Assembly: GCA_900546325.1 (NCBI GenBank)
Contig: URCR01000023.1
Span: 1 to 47,337, forward strand
Source: an uncultured Lachnospiraceae bacterium
GTDB taxonomy: Bacteria > Bacillota > Clostridia > Lachnospirales > Lachnospiraceae
DNA: 47,337 nt
Reading direction: 5' to 3'
Shown: positions 24,101 to 31,917 of the stretch, piece by piece
How positions within the stretch are numbered: position 1 is the stretch's first letter
How the letters are laid out: every line of letters begins with the position of its first letter
Translations under genes and position numbers: made by a program
The notes under the pieces: generated by a model
What the model was told of the DNA's origin: nothing
Databases searched by the model: none
The model's input: the letters and a program-made list of their open reading frames with translations, nothing else

Positions 24101-25599
24101 CTGATTTCCTTTTGCAGAGCAGTCCGCTCTCTTTCATTTTCCGCAAGGCGGCTTTCTAACACGGCACAGGCATTATCGCTTTCACGCTCTTTTTTATCTG
24201 CCTCTTCCTTTTCTCTTCTGGATGTCTCCCGCTTTTTCTCCGCCTCGTCTTTCTGTCCGTTGAGCTGCTCAAAAATCTGCTCATCTTTTCTCTTTTTCTG
24301 CGCAGTCATCTCCAGCAGAGACTGATAAAGCTCCTCATTTCCCTGCTTCATCCGCTCCATCTCTGCCTCGATGGTATGTGCCCGCGACTGCGCCTTCGCA
24401 TAATCGAGAAAATACCGGACAGCCTCTTTCTCTGTCACACTCTGTTTTAGTTCTTCAACCGCCTCTTTTAACTGCCCTTTCTGCTTCTCTTTCTGTTCTC
24501 TTTCATAATTGACTTCGTCAAGGTGACATTCCAGTTCCTGCAGATCCAGCGTCAGAAGAATCCGCTCCGTCTCCTGCTGCTGTTCCTGCATGTTCTGTAG
24601 CGCTTCCTCTAATTTCTCCGCTTCTGCTTCGATGCGCTCCTTTTCATCAAGAAGGGCATGATAAAATACACTCGTCTTCTGTTCATTTTCCCTGCACAGT
24701 TCAAAATTCTGTAAAAGTGGCTCAAACTTGGTCAGAAATTCCCGGATCACCGTAATCTGCCTGTCATAGTTTGCGATCTGCTCCTTTTTCTTGGACAGCT
24801 CTACCATCTGTTCCCTGATATCCAGAAGTGTCTGTGCCAGTTCTTCTGCATCTTTTTCTTTGCCGGTCTGAAGCTGGTATGCCTTCTGAATAATCTCCTC
24901 GATCAGAAGATCCTCCACCACCTTCCGGCTTGTCCGGTAATTGCTCTCAAAATAGGTCCGCACATGGCCTTCCGTCTTATTGATCCCGCGGATAATATTC
25001 CACTGGCTCTCATACAATCCATGGCCTGCAATGAAACTTTGATATTCGCTTTTTGAATTTTCAAAAATTTTTACGGAAAGCTTCCGGTTGGATTCGGCCT
25101 GAAGCCGTTTGATGAGCTCTTTTAACCCTTTAAAGGTAATCCGTTCCTTTCCATTTACAAGAGGAAGATTTAAAATATCATAATCGTTGAACTCATTATA
25201 GAAAATACAATAGTTAAAATATTCAATCGCCGAAGAAGAGACTTCCTCCTCCCCTTCCTTGATCCGGTCCGCCTTCTTTCGCGCACAGAATCCGGTCGTC
25301 ATAAATCGGAATCCGCATTCCTCCTGGTCCGGCCTGTCAAGATCCCACTCGATCAGCGAGTGGATGACACTGCTCCCGGTACTCCCCCGGAACAACTTTT
25401 CCACCGGCTGTTTGTCATCGAGCGTACAGTTTGGGATCAGGTTCTGCAAAAGCAGGAGCATCAGAACACTCTTGCCCCCTCCGTTTGCCAGATCATAAAG
25501 GCTGTTTTTCCCTTGAAAGCGAAGGCACAGGTCGTCATAGAACTGAGTCCCCACGTTATATTTGATGTTATTTACCCGAATTCTGTTAATATGCGGCAT
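21187..25599 (-). CDS. jetC: Wadjet JetC-like SMC ATPase
   Basis: A 1470-residue SMC-like ATPase, the motor of a Wadjet condensin that extrudes DNA loops and senses small circular DNA. The N-terminal head has Walker A NGGGKS (39-44). Residues about 270-620 and 745-1200 are long coiled coils rich in Glu, Lys and Gln around a hinge-like middle (about 640-730). The C-terminal head has the signature GSTGQSQG (1345-1352) and Walker B VIFIDNPF (1381-1388). The residue after the Walker B Asp is Asn, not the usual Glu. The ATG at 25599 follows AGGAGG by 8 bases and overlaps the jetB end by 14. It follows jetD, jetA and jetB in the order of a complete system. Confidence 0.88.
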   Translation of the reverse strand: MPHINRIRVNNIKYNVGTQFYDDLCLRFQGKNSLYDLANGGGKSVLMLLLLQNLIPNCTLDDKQPVEKLFRGSTGSSVIHSLIEWDLDRPDQEECGFRFMTTGFCARKKADRIKEGEEEVSSSAIEYFNYCIFYNEFNDYDILNLPLVNGKERITFKGLKELIKRLQAESNRKLSVKIFENSKSEYQSFIAGHGLYESQWNIIRGINKTEGHVRTYFESNYRTSRKVVEDLLIEEIIQKAYQLQTGKEKDAEELAQTLLDIREQMVELSKKKEQIANYDRQITVIREFLTKFEPLLQNFELCRENEQKTSVFYHALLDEKERIEAEAEKLEEALQNMQEQQQETERILLTLDLQELECHLDEVNYEREQKEKQKGQLKEAVEELKQSVTEKEAVRYFLDYAKAQSRAHTIEAEMERMKQGNEELYQSLLEMTAQKKRKDEQIFEQLNGQKDEAEKKRETSRREKEEADKKERESDNACAVLESRLAENERERTALQKEISEGMKAFPFLLREQIKDKITEKEKEEADGKEAKRALEQERETVKDQLQSDRLQAKDLEHEAKELKAKEEACQAQLTIYEELTEKVSQRMEVYGEKDVYRLLELLKEKQRETIILLHDGQNRQAELQKQLEQLQKGILFQVTPEAEQLKEFLYRKYGDGVLGTELLEQMQADKKEEVLSRIPYLPYSIVVGHRIYEKILAEPKPEEWQNVSWMIPVIDQTYLEQGRFDAGGGVMFAGKETAYFLEKEQLEKEMHRTEEALNREKKKQEQLSEQQKVLTADTDGVQEYVTKYLENYAGWIEDQQARKEKRAQVKAAQEQLKENEKKLRAKAEELEKKIPAKEEKIKRLAEEIISLQKLEEMFQKSDLVEANQRAWKEKKAELELEKEMFWRLVQTKEREISGADERIRQIAAQIAGRKQGWERYAAYYKEEIPVKEPVPERLEEELDGAIAAFEKENKDVKEKSETLQVIREQITSYLRELRSRNADVKMLEQLYEEQKLAEVSDAEIEAQKEHLAEEEKLLQKCEKKVSELVLACTRFQSQADVIAGQIKEKFYRIERLPIAAGTIEIEKERQKELKQQCKRELAELFRKQKEAVKEQEAIQTMIGKITWVAEEYHIKDMSVKTLPGFVILDWKETERQIMSSWQKMKARKTAAETAFGKAKAWCEETLTGLGAGSFALQMKEQILVPQSFEEADKTTKRLEEACVMIQMGRDQIEESLRDIEKIKSSFENQCLQRCNTIRMELDKFPKLSSIMIDEKLTQIVRLKIPYVREDQQQMQISNYLAQVIENLGKYETEQEKKKYLIQELSMKRLFSAIVTDMNRISMELYKRERIKEQSRHLRYEEAVGSTGQSQGIYIQFLIAIINYIASIHSYHANEESLKKVIFIDNPFGAAKDTYIWEPIFAMLAANRVQLIVPTRGATPAIIGKFDVNYLLGQKMVGQKQQTVIVDYRSKIDVEEAEYVKMEYEQATLF

Positions 25600-26302
25600 C
25601 GTCCCTACCTCCTGTCATAATTTCATAAATACGACTCTGCTCAGATTCAAAATAGCTCTCGATCAGCGCCGAAAAACGGTCTGTTGGATAATAGCGATCC
25701 TCCACTTCCAGAAACAATCCCTGACGGATCAGAAACTGAAATGTCTTCTTTACCATTCCTGCCCGGGAGCCTTTCTCCGCCCGGATCATGGAACTGTCCT
25801 CATTGGTGAGAAGCGGCAGATCCCAGGCGAGCGCCATCTGCTCAAAGCTGTACTCCTCCACCTCAGTCAGTGTAAGTGTCTCCACCCTGTCCGACAGGCT
25901 CTGAAAGGATGCATCCACAGCCTCCACGATCTCCGGAATCTTGACATACTCCTGATAAGTGTAAGTTGCCGAGTCCGTGTAAAATTTCGTGATGATATGA
26001 TAAATAATGAAATAGCAAAGGAACAACTCCCGGTTTAACCGAAGTCCGATCATCTCCTTTAGTTCCTCATTCGTATATCCGAAAATATGATTCGATTCTC
26101 CCGGCGTCAGATACAATCCGCCCCGGTAATCATAGATCTCCAGATTCAGCGCCTTTGTGATCTTATTGACCGTATCAAAGATCTCTCCGTTCTGAGTATA
26201 TGCCTCATAGAGCTTCGTATGTTCGCCCTGATATTTTACCGCCTCCTGATTGATCAGTCTGGCAAAAATCTCAATCCCTGTTTCCAGTGTCTGCTCTGTC
26301 AT
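25586..26302 (-). CDS. jetB: Wadjet JetB-like (MukE-type) subunit
   Basis: A 238-residue winged-helix-type protein matching the JetB role (DUF6063-like, by memory): the subunit that bridges the kleisin and the SMC heads, like MukE. It is helical with no membrane segments. The N-terminal part (ETGIEIFARLINQEAVKYQ) and the later pattern (MVKKTFQFLIRQGLFLEVEDRYYPTDRF, split) look like a winged helix at the C-terminus. The ATG at 26302 is 9 bases after AAAGGA, the one at 26308 only 3, so I chose 26302. It overlaps jetA by 32 bases and jetC by 14, indicating coupled translation of the complex. Confidence 0.78.
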   Translation of the reverse strand: MTEQTLETGIEIFARLINQEAVKYQGEHTKLYEAYTQNGEIFDTVNKITKALNLEIYDYRGGLYLTPGESNHIFGYTNEELKEMIGLRLNRELFLCYFIIYHIITKFYTDSATYTYQEYVKIPEIVEAVDASFQSLSDRVETLTLTEVEEYSFEQMALAWDLPLLTNEDSSMIRAEKGSRAGMVKKTFQFLIRQGLFLEVEDRYYPTDRFSALIESYFESEQSRIYEIMTGGRDDAAY

Positions 26303-27821
26303 CTCCATTCATCCTTTCCACTCTTATGTTTGTCACCGAAAAACGTTCCAGAAAGGTAACCGGCTCCTCATCCGTCAACGTTTCCAGATGAAAATTCATC
26401 TGCAGCTCCTCCTCGGTTCCTTCTGTTTCAAAATATTGTTTCAAAACTGCCTCAAAATTTGTCGCCGGGTGTCTTACCGCTTCCCGGATGACAATCTCAT
26501 GCTTTTGGCACAGATTGACGAGAAAGGAATAATAATCTCCGTTGGCAAAAATCTTCTGTCCGTACTGCGCTTCCAATCGCCCATTCCACTCCCGCAGCGT
26601 GAAGCAGTCTGTTTTCTTCAGCATGGCAAACAGTTCCCGCACAAGCGTCCGGTAATTGCTGCTGATCCGCTGTTCTTCCAGTTCGTCTTCATAGACATAA
26701 TCCGCCTCTTCCTCCGGCTCGATCTCCTCGCGTTCCTCATCCATGCCGCGGCGTAACGCCAGCATTTCATCCAGCCGCTTCAGATCAAACATTTTCTTCT
26801 TTTTCGCCTGAAACAGAGGTTCCGCAAGCAGTTTCAATTGTTCCACATCGTCTTTTGCAAGCGCCGTCTCAAGAAACTGGCGGAAATAGACAACCGGACG
26901 GATTGCATTTAACGTCCCCTGCTCCACCATGCTGTCGACTTTTCTCCTCAGATCCATACACTCACTTAATAGTTCCGAGTGCATGGACATTGCCCGCTTC
27001 AGTTCTCCGTCCAGCAAAAAGATCTCTTCCTTATTTTTAATCTGATCGACCGGAGATAACATGGACATTGCCCCGGCAATCAGTCTCGTATTTTTCATAA
27101 ACAGATCGTGCTCCTCGTCAAACCAGCAGACACTTTCCTGAAAAAATTCCCGGTAGAGCGAAAGTCCGTTTTTCAGATCATGCACAAGTACCTGAAGTAC
27201 TTCCCGCTTCTGCATTTTCAGCTTCAACACCTCATTGCAGATCCGCTTTACGATCTCACGGCCTCCTTTGAAATTCTGGGTGCGGATCATCTTCTCCAAA
27301 AGAAGCTGCTGGATACTGATCTTACTTTCTTCTTTGAATTCCTTTGTATTCAGGTAAAATTCAATTCCACTCTCCGTAATATAATAATAAATGTTTCCTT
27401 CCTGAAAATGGCTTTTGATCAGCCATACTCTGGCTGCCTTCCTGCTCTTCTCCTCCGGATCATAGAACTCGTAGGAGAACGGCTTCCCGTCATTTTTCAT
27501 CTTATCAAACACATATCCCGCAAGCTGGGCATATTCTTCCGGCGTACAATCCAGTCCAAACTCGCTCTCTAAAAACGGGATGACAAAATTTAAATAGTCT
27601 GTATAAGTCACTCCGGTATTGTTAAAATTATTTTCTTCGATCAGCATTCTGAGCACTGCCATCAGCACATATCCTATGTCAACCGACTTGTATTTCCCAT
27701 TTTGAAACTGCCTCAGATCATGGCTGACAATCTCAAAAAACGGATAGTATTTTTTCATGCTCTCCATCCGAAGCCCTTGCTCTGCCCGGATTTCCTCAAG
27801 TAAATTTCTATGTAACTCCAT
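26271..27821 (-). CDS. jetA: Wadjet JetA-like kleisin
   Basis: A 516-residue protein in the place and of the size of JetA, the kleisin that closes the SMC ring (DUF5716-like family by memory). The N-terminal part (LRQFQNGKYKSVDIGYVLMA, split, and following) is helical; the middle (about 210-370) has long helices; and residues about 375-400 are a strongly acidic linker, common in kleisins. The C-terminal part (NYRTLVRELFAMLKK onwards) looks like a winged helix. The ATG at 27821 follows AAGGA by 6 bases; a GTG one codon earlier is possible. It begins 35 bases after jetD and overlaps jetB. Confidence 0.78.
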   Translation of the reverse strand: MELHRNLLEEIRAEQGLRMESMKKYYPFFEIVSHDLRQFQNGKYKSVDIGYVLMAVLRMLIEENNFNNTGVTYTDYLNFVIPFLESEFGLDCTPEEYAQLAGYVFDKMKNDGKPFSYEFYDPEEKSRKAARVWLIKSHFQEGNIYYYITESGIEFYLNTKEFKEESKISIQQLLLEKMIRTQNFKGGREIVKRICNEVLKLKMQKREVLQVLVHDLKNGLSLYREFFQESVCWFDEEHDLFMKNTRLIAGAMSMLSPVDQIKNKEEIFLLDGELKRAMSMHSELLSECMDLRRKVDSMVEQGTLNAIRPVVYFRQFLETALAKDDVEQLKLLAEPLFQAKKKKMFDLKRLDEMLALRRGMDEEREEIEPEEEADYVYEDELEEQRISSNYRTLVRELFAMLKKTDCFTLREWNGRLEAQYGQKIFANGDYYSFLVNLCQKHEIVIREAVRHPATNFEAVLKQYFETEGTEEELQMNFHLETLTDEEPVTFLERFSVTNIRVERMNGDDRADTGNRD

Positions 27822-27855
27822 CACTTATCCTTCTCCTTGTAGCATTTCCCACAGT

Positions 27856-29004
27856 TTATCTGACAAGAATCAATGCTTCCTGCGGGATATAGCACAGATC
27901 TTCCAGCATCATTTTCTGCAAAAACTCTGCTGTCTCTGTATCAAATTCCTGAAGAGCCGACGGAAGTACCTCCCGCGCCCGATTCTGTATATTCCCTCTG
28001 ATTTTCCCGACTTTTCTCCCGCTCGCTCTGACCGCCTCTAAGATTTTTTCATAAAACTCCGTCTGCAGCCGGATCGAATGCGATGCATACTGCGTTTTCA
28101 ATTCGTAATAAATGGAAAATCCTTCGGGATCAATATCCCCGAAATACTCGATGACATCTGTCTCCATTATACCAGTTTCTTCTGCGAGAGAAAAGGCTCT
28201 TGTAATCTTCCATCCTGCTCCGTAAATCACACAGTCATATCCCTTTCCATACGTTCCGTTCTTGATGCGAAAATACGTATCTTTATTTTCTACAATCAAA
28301 ATTTTCCTGATGTTCTTCTCAAAAAAAGAAGGTCGTATCTGGCAGATAAACGGCTCCTTCGTATAGAAAGCATGCAGATCCCGCTCGATGTCAAATCCCA
28401 TCTTGTTCAGCAGGTGCGTATAGGTTCCGGCCTTTCTCCCTTTCACGCACTTTACCTGCTCATCTTTTTTCATGCTTATTTCCTGCTCATCTGATACTTG
28501 CTTCTCTTTTTCTCCCTCCTGCTGTTCAAATGCTTTCTCATCCCCGAACAGATAGTAGCCAAGTTCATTTGCCGTCATCCATACTTTCTCTGCCCTGCAA
28601 TAGTAGGCATAAAGTACGTTGATCGCTTCCCGGTTCTGCTCAAAATCTCTCCGGTTTCTCCGATAGGACTCAAGCACCTTCGTGCCGACATACGAATGTA
28701 AGAGAGCAAGGTACTCCGGATCTTCCACTGCCTTCTTCTTTTTGCCGACAATCTCATACCGCTCATAGACCGTCTCCGTGTATCCCGGTTTCTTGCTTCT
28801 TTTCACCGGACTTAGCACACCCTCCTGAATAAATGCTTCCAAAAGCTTCTGAAACTCTCTCATCCTCCCGGTTCTGATCTCCAGAAGCTTCCGCTCTTCC
28901 TTTCCTGATGCCTGCTCAAGCAGCTCTTCATAAGTCACACGGATATTCCCTGTCTTTTTCTTCTCTCTGCACTCTGCAAAATACCGTTCCAGATTCTTTC
29001 TCAT
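27856..29004 (-). CDS. jetD: Wadjet JetD-like TOPRIM nuclease
   Basis: A 382-residue protein with a C-terminal domain of the JetD (DUF2220) type, a Toprim nuclease related to the topoisomerase VI A subunit that cuts circular plasmid DNA once the condensin stalls. Catalytic residues are visible: Glu239 in LIVENKDTYF and the DxD pair Asp290/Asp292 in YFGDIDPEG. The N-terminal part (1-130) is helical, likely winged helices, with a variable charged linker at 160-195. The ATG at 29004 follows GAGGGAG by 8 bases; the frame is open much further upstream but runs through the promoter and the divergent gene. It is the first gene of the operon, which is unusual since many jet operons put D last. Confidence 0.85.
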   Translation of the reverse strand: MRKNLERYFAECREKKKTGNIRVTYEELLEQASGKEERKLLEIRTGRMREFQKLLEAFIQEGVLSPVKRSKKPGYTETVYERYEIVGKKKKAVEDPEYLALLHSYVGTKVLESYRRNRRDFEQNREAINVLYAYYCRAEKVWMTANELGYYLFGDEKAFEQQEGEKEKQVSDEQEISMKKDEQVKCVKGRKAGTYTHLLNKMGFDIERDLHAFYTKEPFICQIRPSFFEKNIRKILIVENKDTYFRIKNGTYGKGYDCVIYGAGWKITRAFSLAEETGIMETDVIEYFGDIDPEGFSIYYELKTQYASHSIRLQTEFYEKILEAVRASGRKVGKIRGNIQNRAREVLPSALQEFDTETAEFLQKMMLEDLCYIPQEALILVR

Positions 29005-29035
29005 CCTGTTTGCTCCCTCGCTTTTTTGTACTCCC

Positions 29036-29064
29036 ATCATACCATATCCTATTTTTAATTTCAT
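29036..29064 (-). promoter_or_regulatory. Promoter of the jet operon
   Basis: On the minus strand ATGAAA (29059-29064), a 17-base spacer and TATGAT (29036-29041) with an extended TGG before the -10. The -35 is weak. Confidence 0.5.
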
Positions 29065-29076
29065 CAGATTTCTAAC

Positions 29077-29105
29077 TTGTGCATTAGATTTAAGTTTGTT
29101 ATAAT
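29077..29105 (+). promoter_or_regulatory. Promoter of the zinc-ribbon membrane protein gene
   Basis: TTGTGC (29077-29082), 17-base spacer, TATAAT (29100-29105). It lies back to back with the jet promoter. Confidence 0.7.
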
Positions 29106-29140
29106 TTCCGTATAAACAAAAGCAAAGAGAGGTAGTCACT

Positions 29141-29446
29141 ATGAAATGCCCACACTGTGGTAGGGAACTTGTCATCAGTAAAAAGGACAGCTCCTACGGC
29201 TTATGCCATACTTGCAAAAAGAGATATAAACTTCCGTCACAACAGCAGACGTATTCCAATATCCCGCCAAAACATATTCGGGAGAAATCCGAACGCACCG
29301 TCCGTGAAAACTACCGGAATATGCTTGAAATTGAGGAGGAAGCAGATGTTTCCGAGACAAAGGACAAAGTCATTCTCGCCATCATGATCATTCTGTTTCT
29401 TCTTATTATCGGCGTAGCAGCATATATTTTTCTGTTTTTCAAATAA
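29141..29446 (+). CDS. Zinc-ribbon membrane protein
   Basis: A 101-residue protein with an N-terminal zinc ribbon (CPHCGRE at 3-9 and CHTCKKRY at 25-32), a charged middle, and a C-terminal membrane helix (about 78-98: VILAIMIILFLLIIGVAAY). It should be anchored in the membrane with the zinc ribbon in the cytoplasm. The start follows AGAGAGG. It is divergent from the jet operon over a 136-base region and convergent with the hemerythrin gene. Such small tail-anchored zinc ribbons are common and mostly unstudied in Clostridia; a link to the jet system is not shown. Confidence 0.75.
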   Translation: MKCPHCGRELVISKKDSSYGLCHTCKKRYKLPSQQQTYSNIPPKHIREKSERTVRENYRNMLEIEEEADVSETKDKVILAIMIILFLLIIGVAAYIFLFFK

Positions 29447-29459
29447 TGTCTCAGACAAC

Positions 29460-29505
29460 AAAAAGGATTGCGGCATCTGATATTTCGATGTCTGCAATCC
29501 TTTTT
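29460..29505. terminator. Bidirectional terminator
   Basis: A 12-bp stem (29460-29471 with 29494-29505), further paired inside, flanked by A and T runs on both sides, separates the convergent zinc-ribbon and hemerythrin genes. Confidence 0.88.
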
Positions 29506-29517
29506 AGACTCCTGCTC

Positions 29518-29940
29518 TTACAGAAGTTCACTGCTCTTTCTTAAGTTCTTATACTCTGCCACGGAACGGTCGAATCCTTTGATGTGTTTGTACAGCCACT
29601 GAATCACATTTTTATTTACCTGCTCTACAAACTCTTCTGTCGGTCCTTCCTGCTCCTCTAACATTTCGTGAAGCTCGTCGACTACGCGGTATAATTCCCG
29701 GTGCTGCTTTTTGTGCTCCTCAATTCCCGGATATTCGATTTCCTCCTGCAGCTTTTCCTCTGCATTGAAGTGGAATTCTGTGTACTCTGCAAGGTAATCT
29801 AACATCTTGATCGCAGCAACTTTTCCACCATCTTTCTCGCAGCTCTCTACAAGTGAATTAATCTTTGCGATCAATTCCTGATGTTGTGAATCAATCATCT
29901 CATTTCCTGTTACCAAACTTTCATCAAATTCTGCATACAT
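29518..29940 (-). CDS. Bacteriohemerythrin
   Basis: A 140-residue four-helix protein that binds O2 at a di-iron centre. All ligands are visible: His in DSQHQEL (about 20), HFNAEE (His and Glu, about 57-61), EHKKQH (two His, about 75-80) and HIKGFD (His and Asp, about 118-123). In anaerobes it is thought to sense or scavenge oxygen or to supply it to enzymes. The ribosome binding site is a clear AGGAGG-like run. It is a single gene with its own terminator. Nothing in its context shows the partner. Confidence 0.92.
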   Translation of the reverse strand: MYAEFDESLVTGNEMIDSQHQELIAKINSLVESCEKDGGKVAAIKMLDYLAEYTEFHFNAEEKLQEEIEYPGIEEHKKQHRELYRVVDELHEMLEEQEGPTEEFVEQVNKNVIQWLYKHIKGFDRSVAEYKNLRKSSELL

Positions 29941-30044
29941 ACTCGTAATTCCTCCTTTTGATTTGTCATATTGCTGAGAATAAACCTATCCTCTCAATCT
30001 ATTGCTTATGACACAGTATAACATACTATCCGAAAAAAATCATC

Positions 30045-30920
30045 CTAAATCACAGCAAGAACAGGCTTCTTCCTTTCATTTTTGTCAATTGCATCCGACA
30101 CTTTTGCGATCATTTTTTCTTTGTCCGCCGGAAAAGTTCCCCTGACACGGAACTGTACAAAATCATGAAATCCATCATACTTTAACCCTTCTACATCCAA
30201 CAGTTCTAAAAGGTGTTTTTCCTCTTTCAAATTCTCAAGTTCATCTGCCGGAACGAAATAACCCTGTTCGATATCTCGGTACAGTGGAGCCTCCCGGTGC
30301 AGAAACATAGAAAAATTGATCACATGCCTCGGTCTTGTCGCATTTAAGAACTCCGCCGTCTTCTCTGCATTTTCAATTCCCCTGCCTTTCCCGGCAATCC
30401 CCGTCATAATATGTGCATCATAAATCATTCCCGCACGCCGGATCCGTTCAATCTCGGTGTATGCCTGCTCCGGTATATGATCCTTATTCATAAATGCCAG
30501 CACATCCGGAAGCCCACTCTCAATTCCAAGATACAGATGTCGGACCCCGGCTTCCCAAAGTCTCTCCAATTCCTCATCACGCTTCTCATGGATATTGGTT
30601 ACGGTGGCATCCATATTCACCTCTGTCACATCCGGAAAATATCTCCGGATCAGCTGCAGAATCTCAAGAAGCCTCTCCGTTTTCATTCCAAATGCATTGC
30701 CATCCCCGAGAAATACTCTTTTCGGTCTTCCGCTTAGCCCTTTTACCCTCTGCAGTTCTTCCTCAATCTGTGCAATCGGCAGCTCCCGGTATTGTAAATG
30801 CTTAAAAAGTGTGCAAAACTTACATGCGTTATAAGAGCACCCGACCGCAACCGGAAGCATATAAGATCCACGCTCCATCGGTGCCCTGCAAATCTGTCCT
30901 TCATACTGCATTTCCTTCAC
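30045..30920 (-). CDS. Radical SAM protein
   Basis: A 291-residue radical SAM enzyme. The 4Fe-4S motif is CSYNACKFC (Cys28, Cys33, Cys36), a C-x4-C-x2-C spacing seen in one branch of the family instead of C-x3-C-x2-C. It continues with GDGNAFGMK (the GGE-like SAM site), YLGIESG and an end that lacks a B12 or TRAM domain. It uses SAM and a radical on an unknown substrate. Its start follows GGAGGTGAAGG. It stands alone between hemerythrin and Uma2. Confidence 0.85.
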   Translation of the reverse strand: MKEMQYEGQICRAPMERGSYMLPVAVGCSYNACKFCTLFKHLQYRELPIAQIEEELQRVKGLSGRPKRVFLGDGNAFGMKTERLLEILQLIRRYFPDVTEVNMDATVTNIHEKRDEELERLWEAGVRHLYLGIESGLPDVLAFMNKDHIPEQAYTEIERIRRAGMIYDAHIMTGIAGKGRGIENAEKTAEFLNATRPRHVINFSMFLHREAPLYRDIEQGYFVPADELENLKEEKHLLELLDVEGLKYDGFHDFVQFRVRGTFPADKEKMIAKVSDAIDKNERKKPVLAVI

Positions 30921-31189
30921 CTCCCGATGTATTTTTTACTTTTTCTTTCATTTTAACACTGTTTGCTTCGATTGCAAATTTCTTTTCCGTTTGTTCATAA
31001 TTTTCTTATTTTTTCATCACATTTTTATCACAATTCCTCTGTATGATAATAATCAAACAAAGGACAACACCTTTTTTATATAGATAAAACTTTTTCTTTT
31101 TCATAACATGCCGGTCAGTGACCGGCATTTCCTCCGTTTAGTGGAAATTTTTAAAAAGGACAGTGCACTATGCATATTTAATAAACTTC
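30921..31189. other. AT-rich intergenic region with a perfect palindrome
   Basis: No gene is seen. The only clear structure is ATGCCGGTCA-G-TGACCGGCAT (31108-31128), a perfect 21-base palindrome followed by three T. It is either a hairpin at the end of an RNA or a protein-binding dyad. Confidence 0.5.
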
Positions 31190-31218
31190 TGGTCAAATCC
31201 AAAAGATTATCATATAAT
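31190..31218 (+). promoter_or_regulatory. Promoter of the Uma2-family gene
   Basis: TGGTCA (31190-31195), 17-base spacer, perfect TATAAT (31213-31218), 28 bases before the ATG. Confidence 0.55.
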
Positions 31219-31246
31219 CAACTCATGAAAGCTAGGAGGAATTTAT

Positions 31247-31792
31247 ATGCCATTATTAAAAAAAACTACACACACAATCGATGACATCTATGCTCTTCCA
31301 GATGGAGAAAGAGCAGAACTGATTGACGGACAGCTCTTTATGATGGCTCCGCCAAGTCGTATCCACCAGGAATTGGTAATGGAATTATCCGTTTCACTAA
31401 GAAACTATATCAAAGAAAAAGGCGGCGACTGTAAGGTTTATCCTGCTCCATTTGCTGTTACACTCAGCGAGGATGATAAAACCTATGTCGAACCGGATAT
31501 CAGTGTTATTTGCGACAAAAACAAGCTGACAGATAAAGGGTGTTCCGGCGCCCCGGATTTTATCATTGAAATTGTATCGCCAAGCAGCCAACGCATGGAC
31601 TATCTCACAAAATTATTTAAGTATAGGACAGCCGGTGTCCGTGAGTATTGGATTATAAATCCGATGAAAAAGACAGTGCAACTGTACTCCTTTGAAGGAA
31701 ACGAAGACTCTTCTCAGCGCTTTTTTAATGAATCAATCTCTTCGGAAATCTTTAAGGATTTTAGAATCCGCATTGACGATTTATTAAAGTAA
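31247..31792 (+). CDS. Uma2-family (DUF820) endonuclease-like protein
   Basis: A 181-residue protein of the Uma2 group, which has a PD-(D/E)xK nuclease fold. The pattern is clear: ELIDGQLFMMAPPSRIHQ near the N-terminus, VEPDISVIC with the active-site Asp (about 86), DFIIEIVSPSS with the catalytic Glu and Ser-Pro-Ser, then K-x3-Y-x2-A-G-V-R-E-Y-W (KYRTAGVREYW). Start follows AGGAGG. The role of these proteins is unknown; they are abundant in cyanobacteria and scattered in Firmicutes. It stands alone with its own promoter and terminator. Confidence 0.88.
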   Translation: MPLLKKTTHTIDDIYALPDGERAELIDGQLFMMAPPSRIHQELVMELSVSLRNYIKEKGGDCKVYPAPFAVTLSEDDKTYVEPDISVICDKNKLTDKGCSGAPDFIIEIVSPSSQRMDYLTKLFKYRTAGVREYWIINPMKKTVQLYSFEGNEDSSQRFFNESISSEIFKDFRIRIDDLLK

Positions 31793-31835
31793 TAGCAAAA
31801 CAAGTTAAAACTTTAATGATAAAATTAAATACTAA

Positions 31836-31889
31836 AAAAGAAAATGCTATGCCGGAAATCTTATTGATCCCGGTATAGCATTTTCTTTT
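31836..31889. terminator. Bidirectional terminator
   Basis: A 20-bp stem with one wobble (31836-31855 with 31870-31889), A-run before and T-run after, between the convergent Uma2 and GGGtGRT genes. Confidence 0.88.
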
Positions 31890-31917
31890 GCTTTAATTTG
31901 TGTATTATCGCTGTTTC

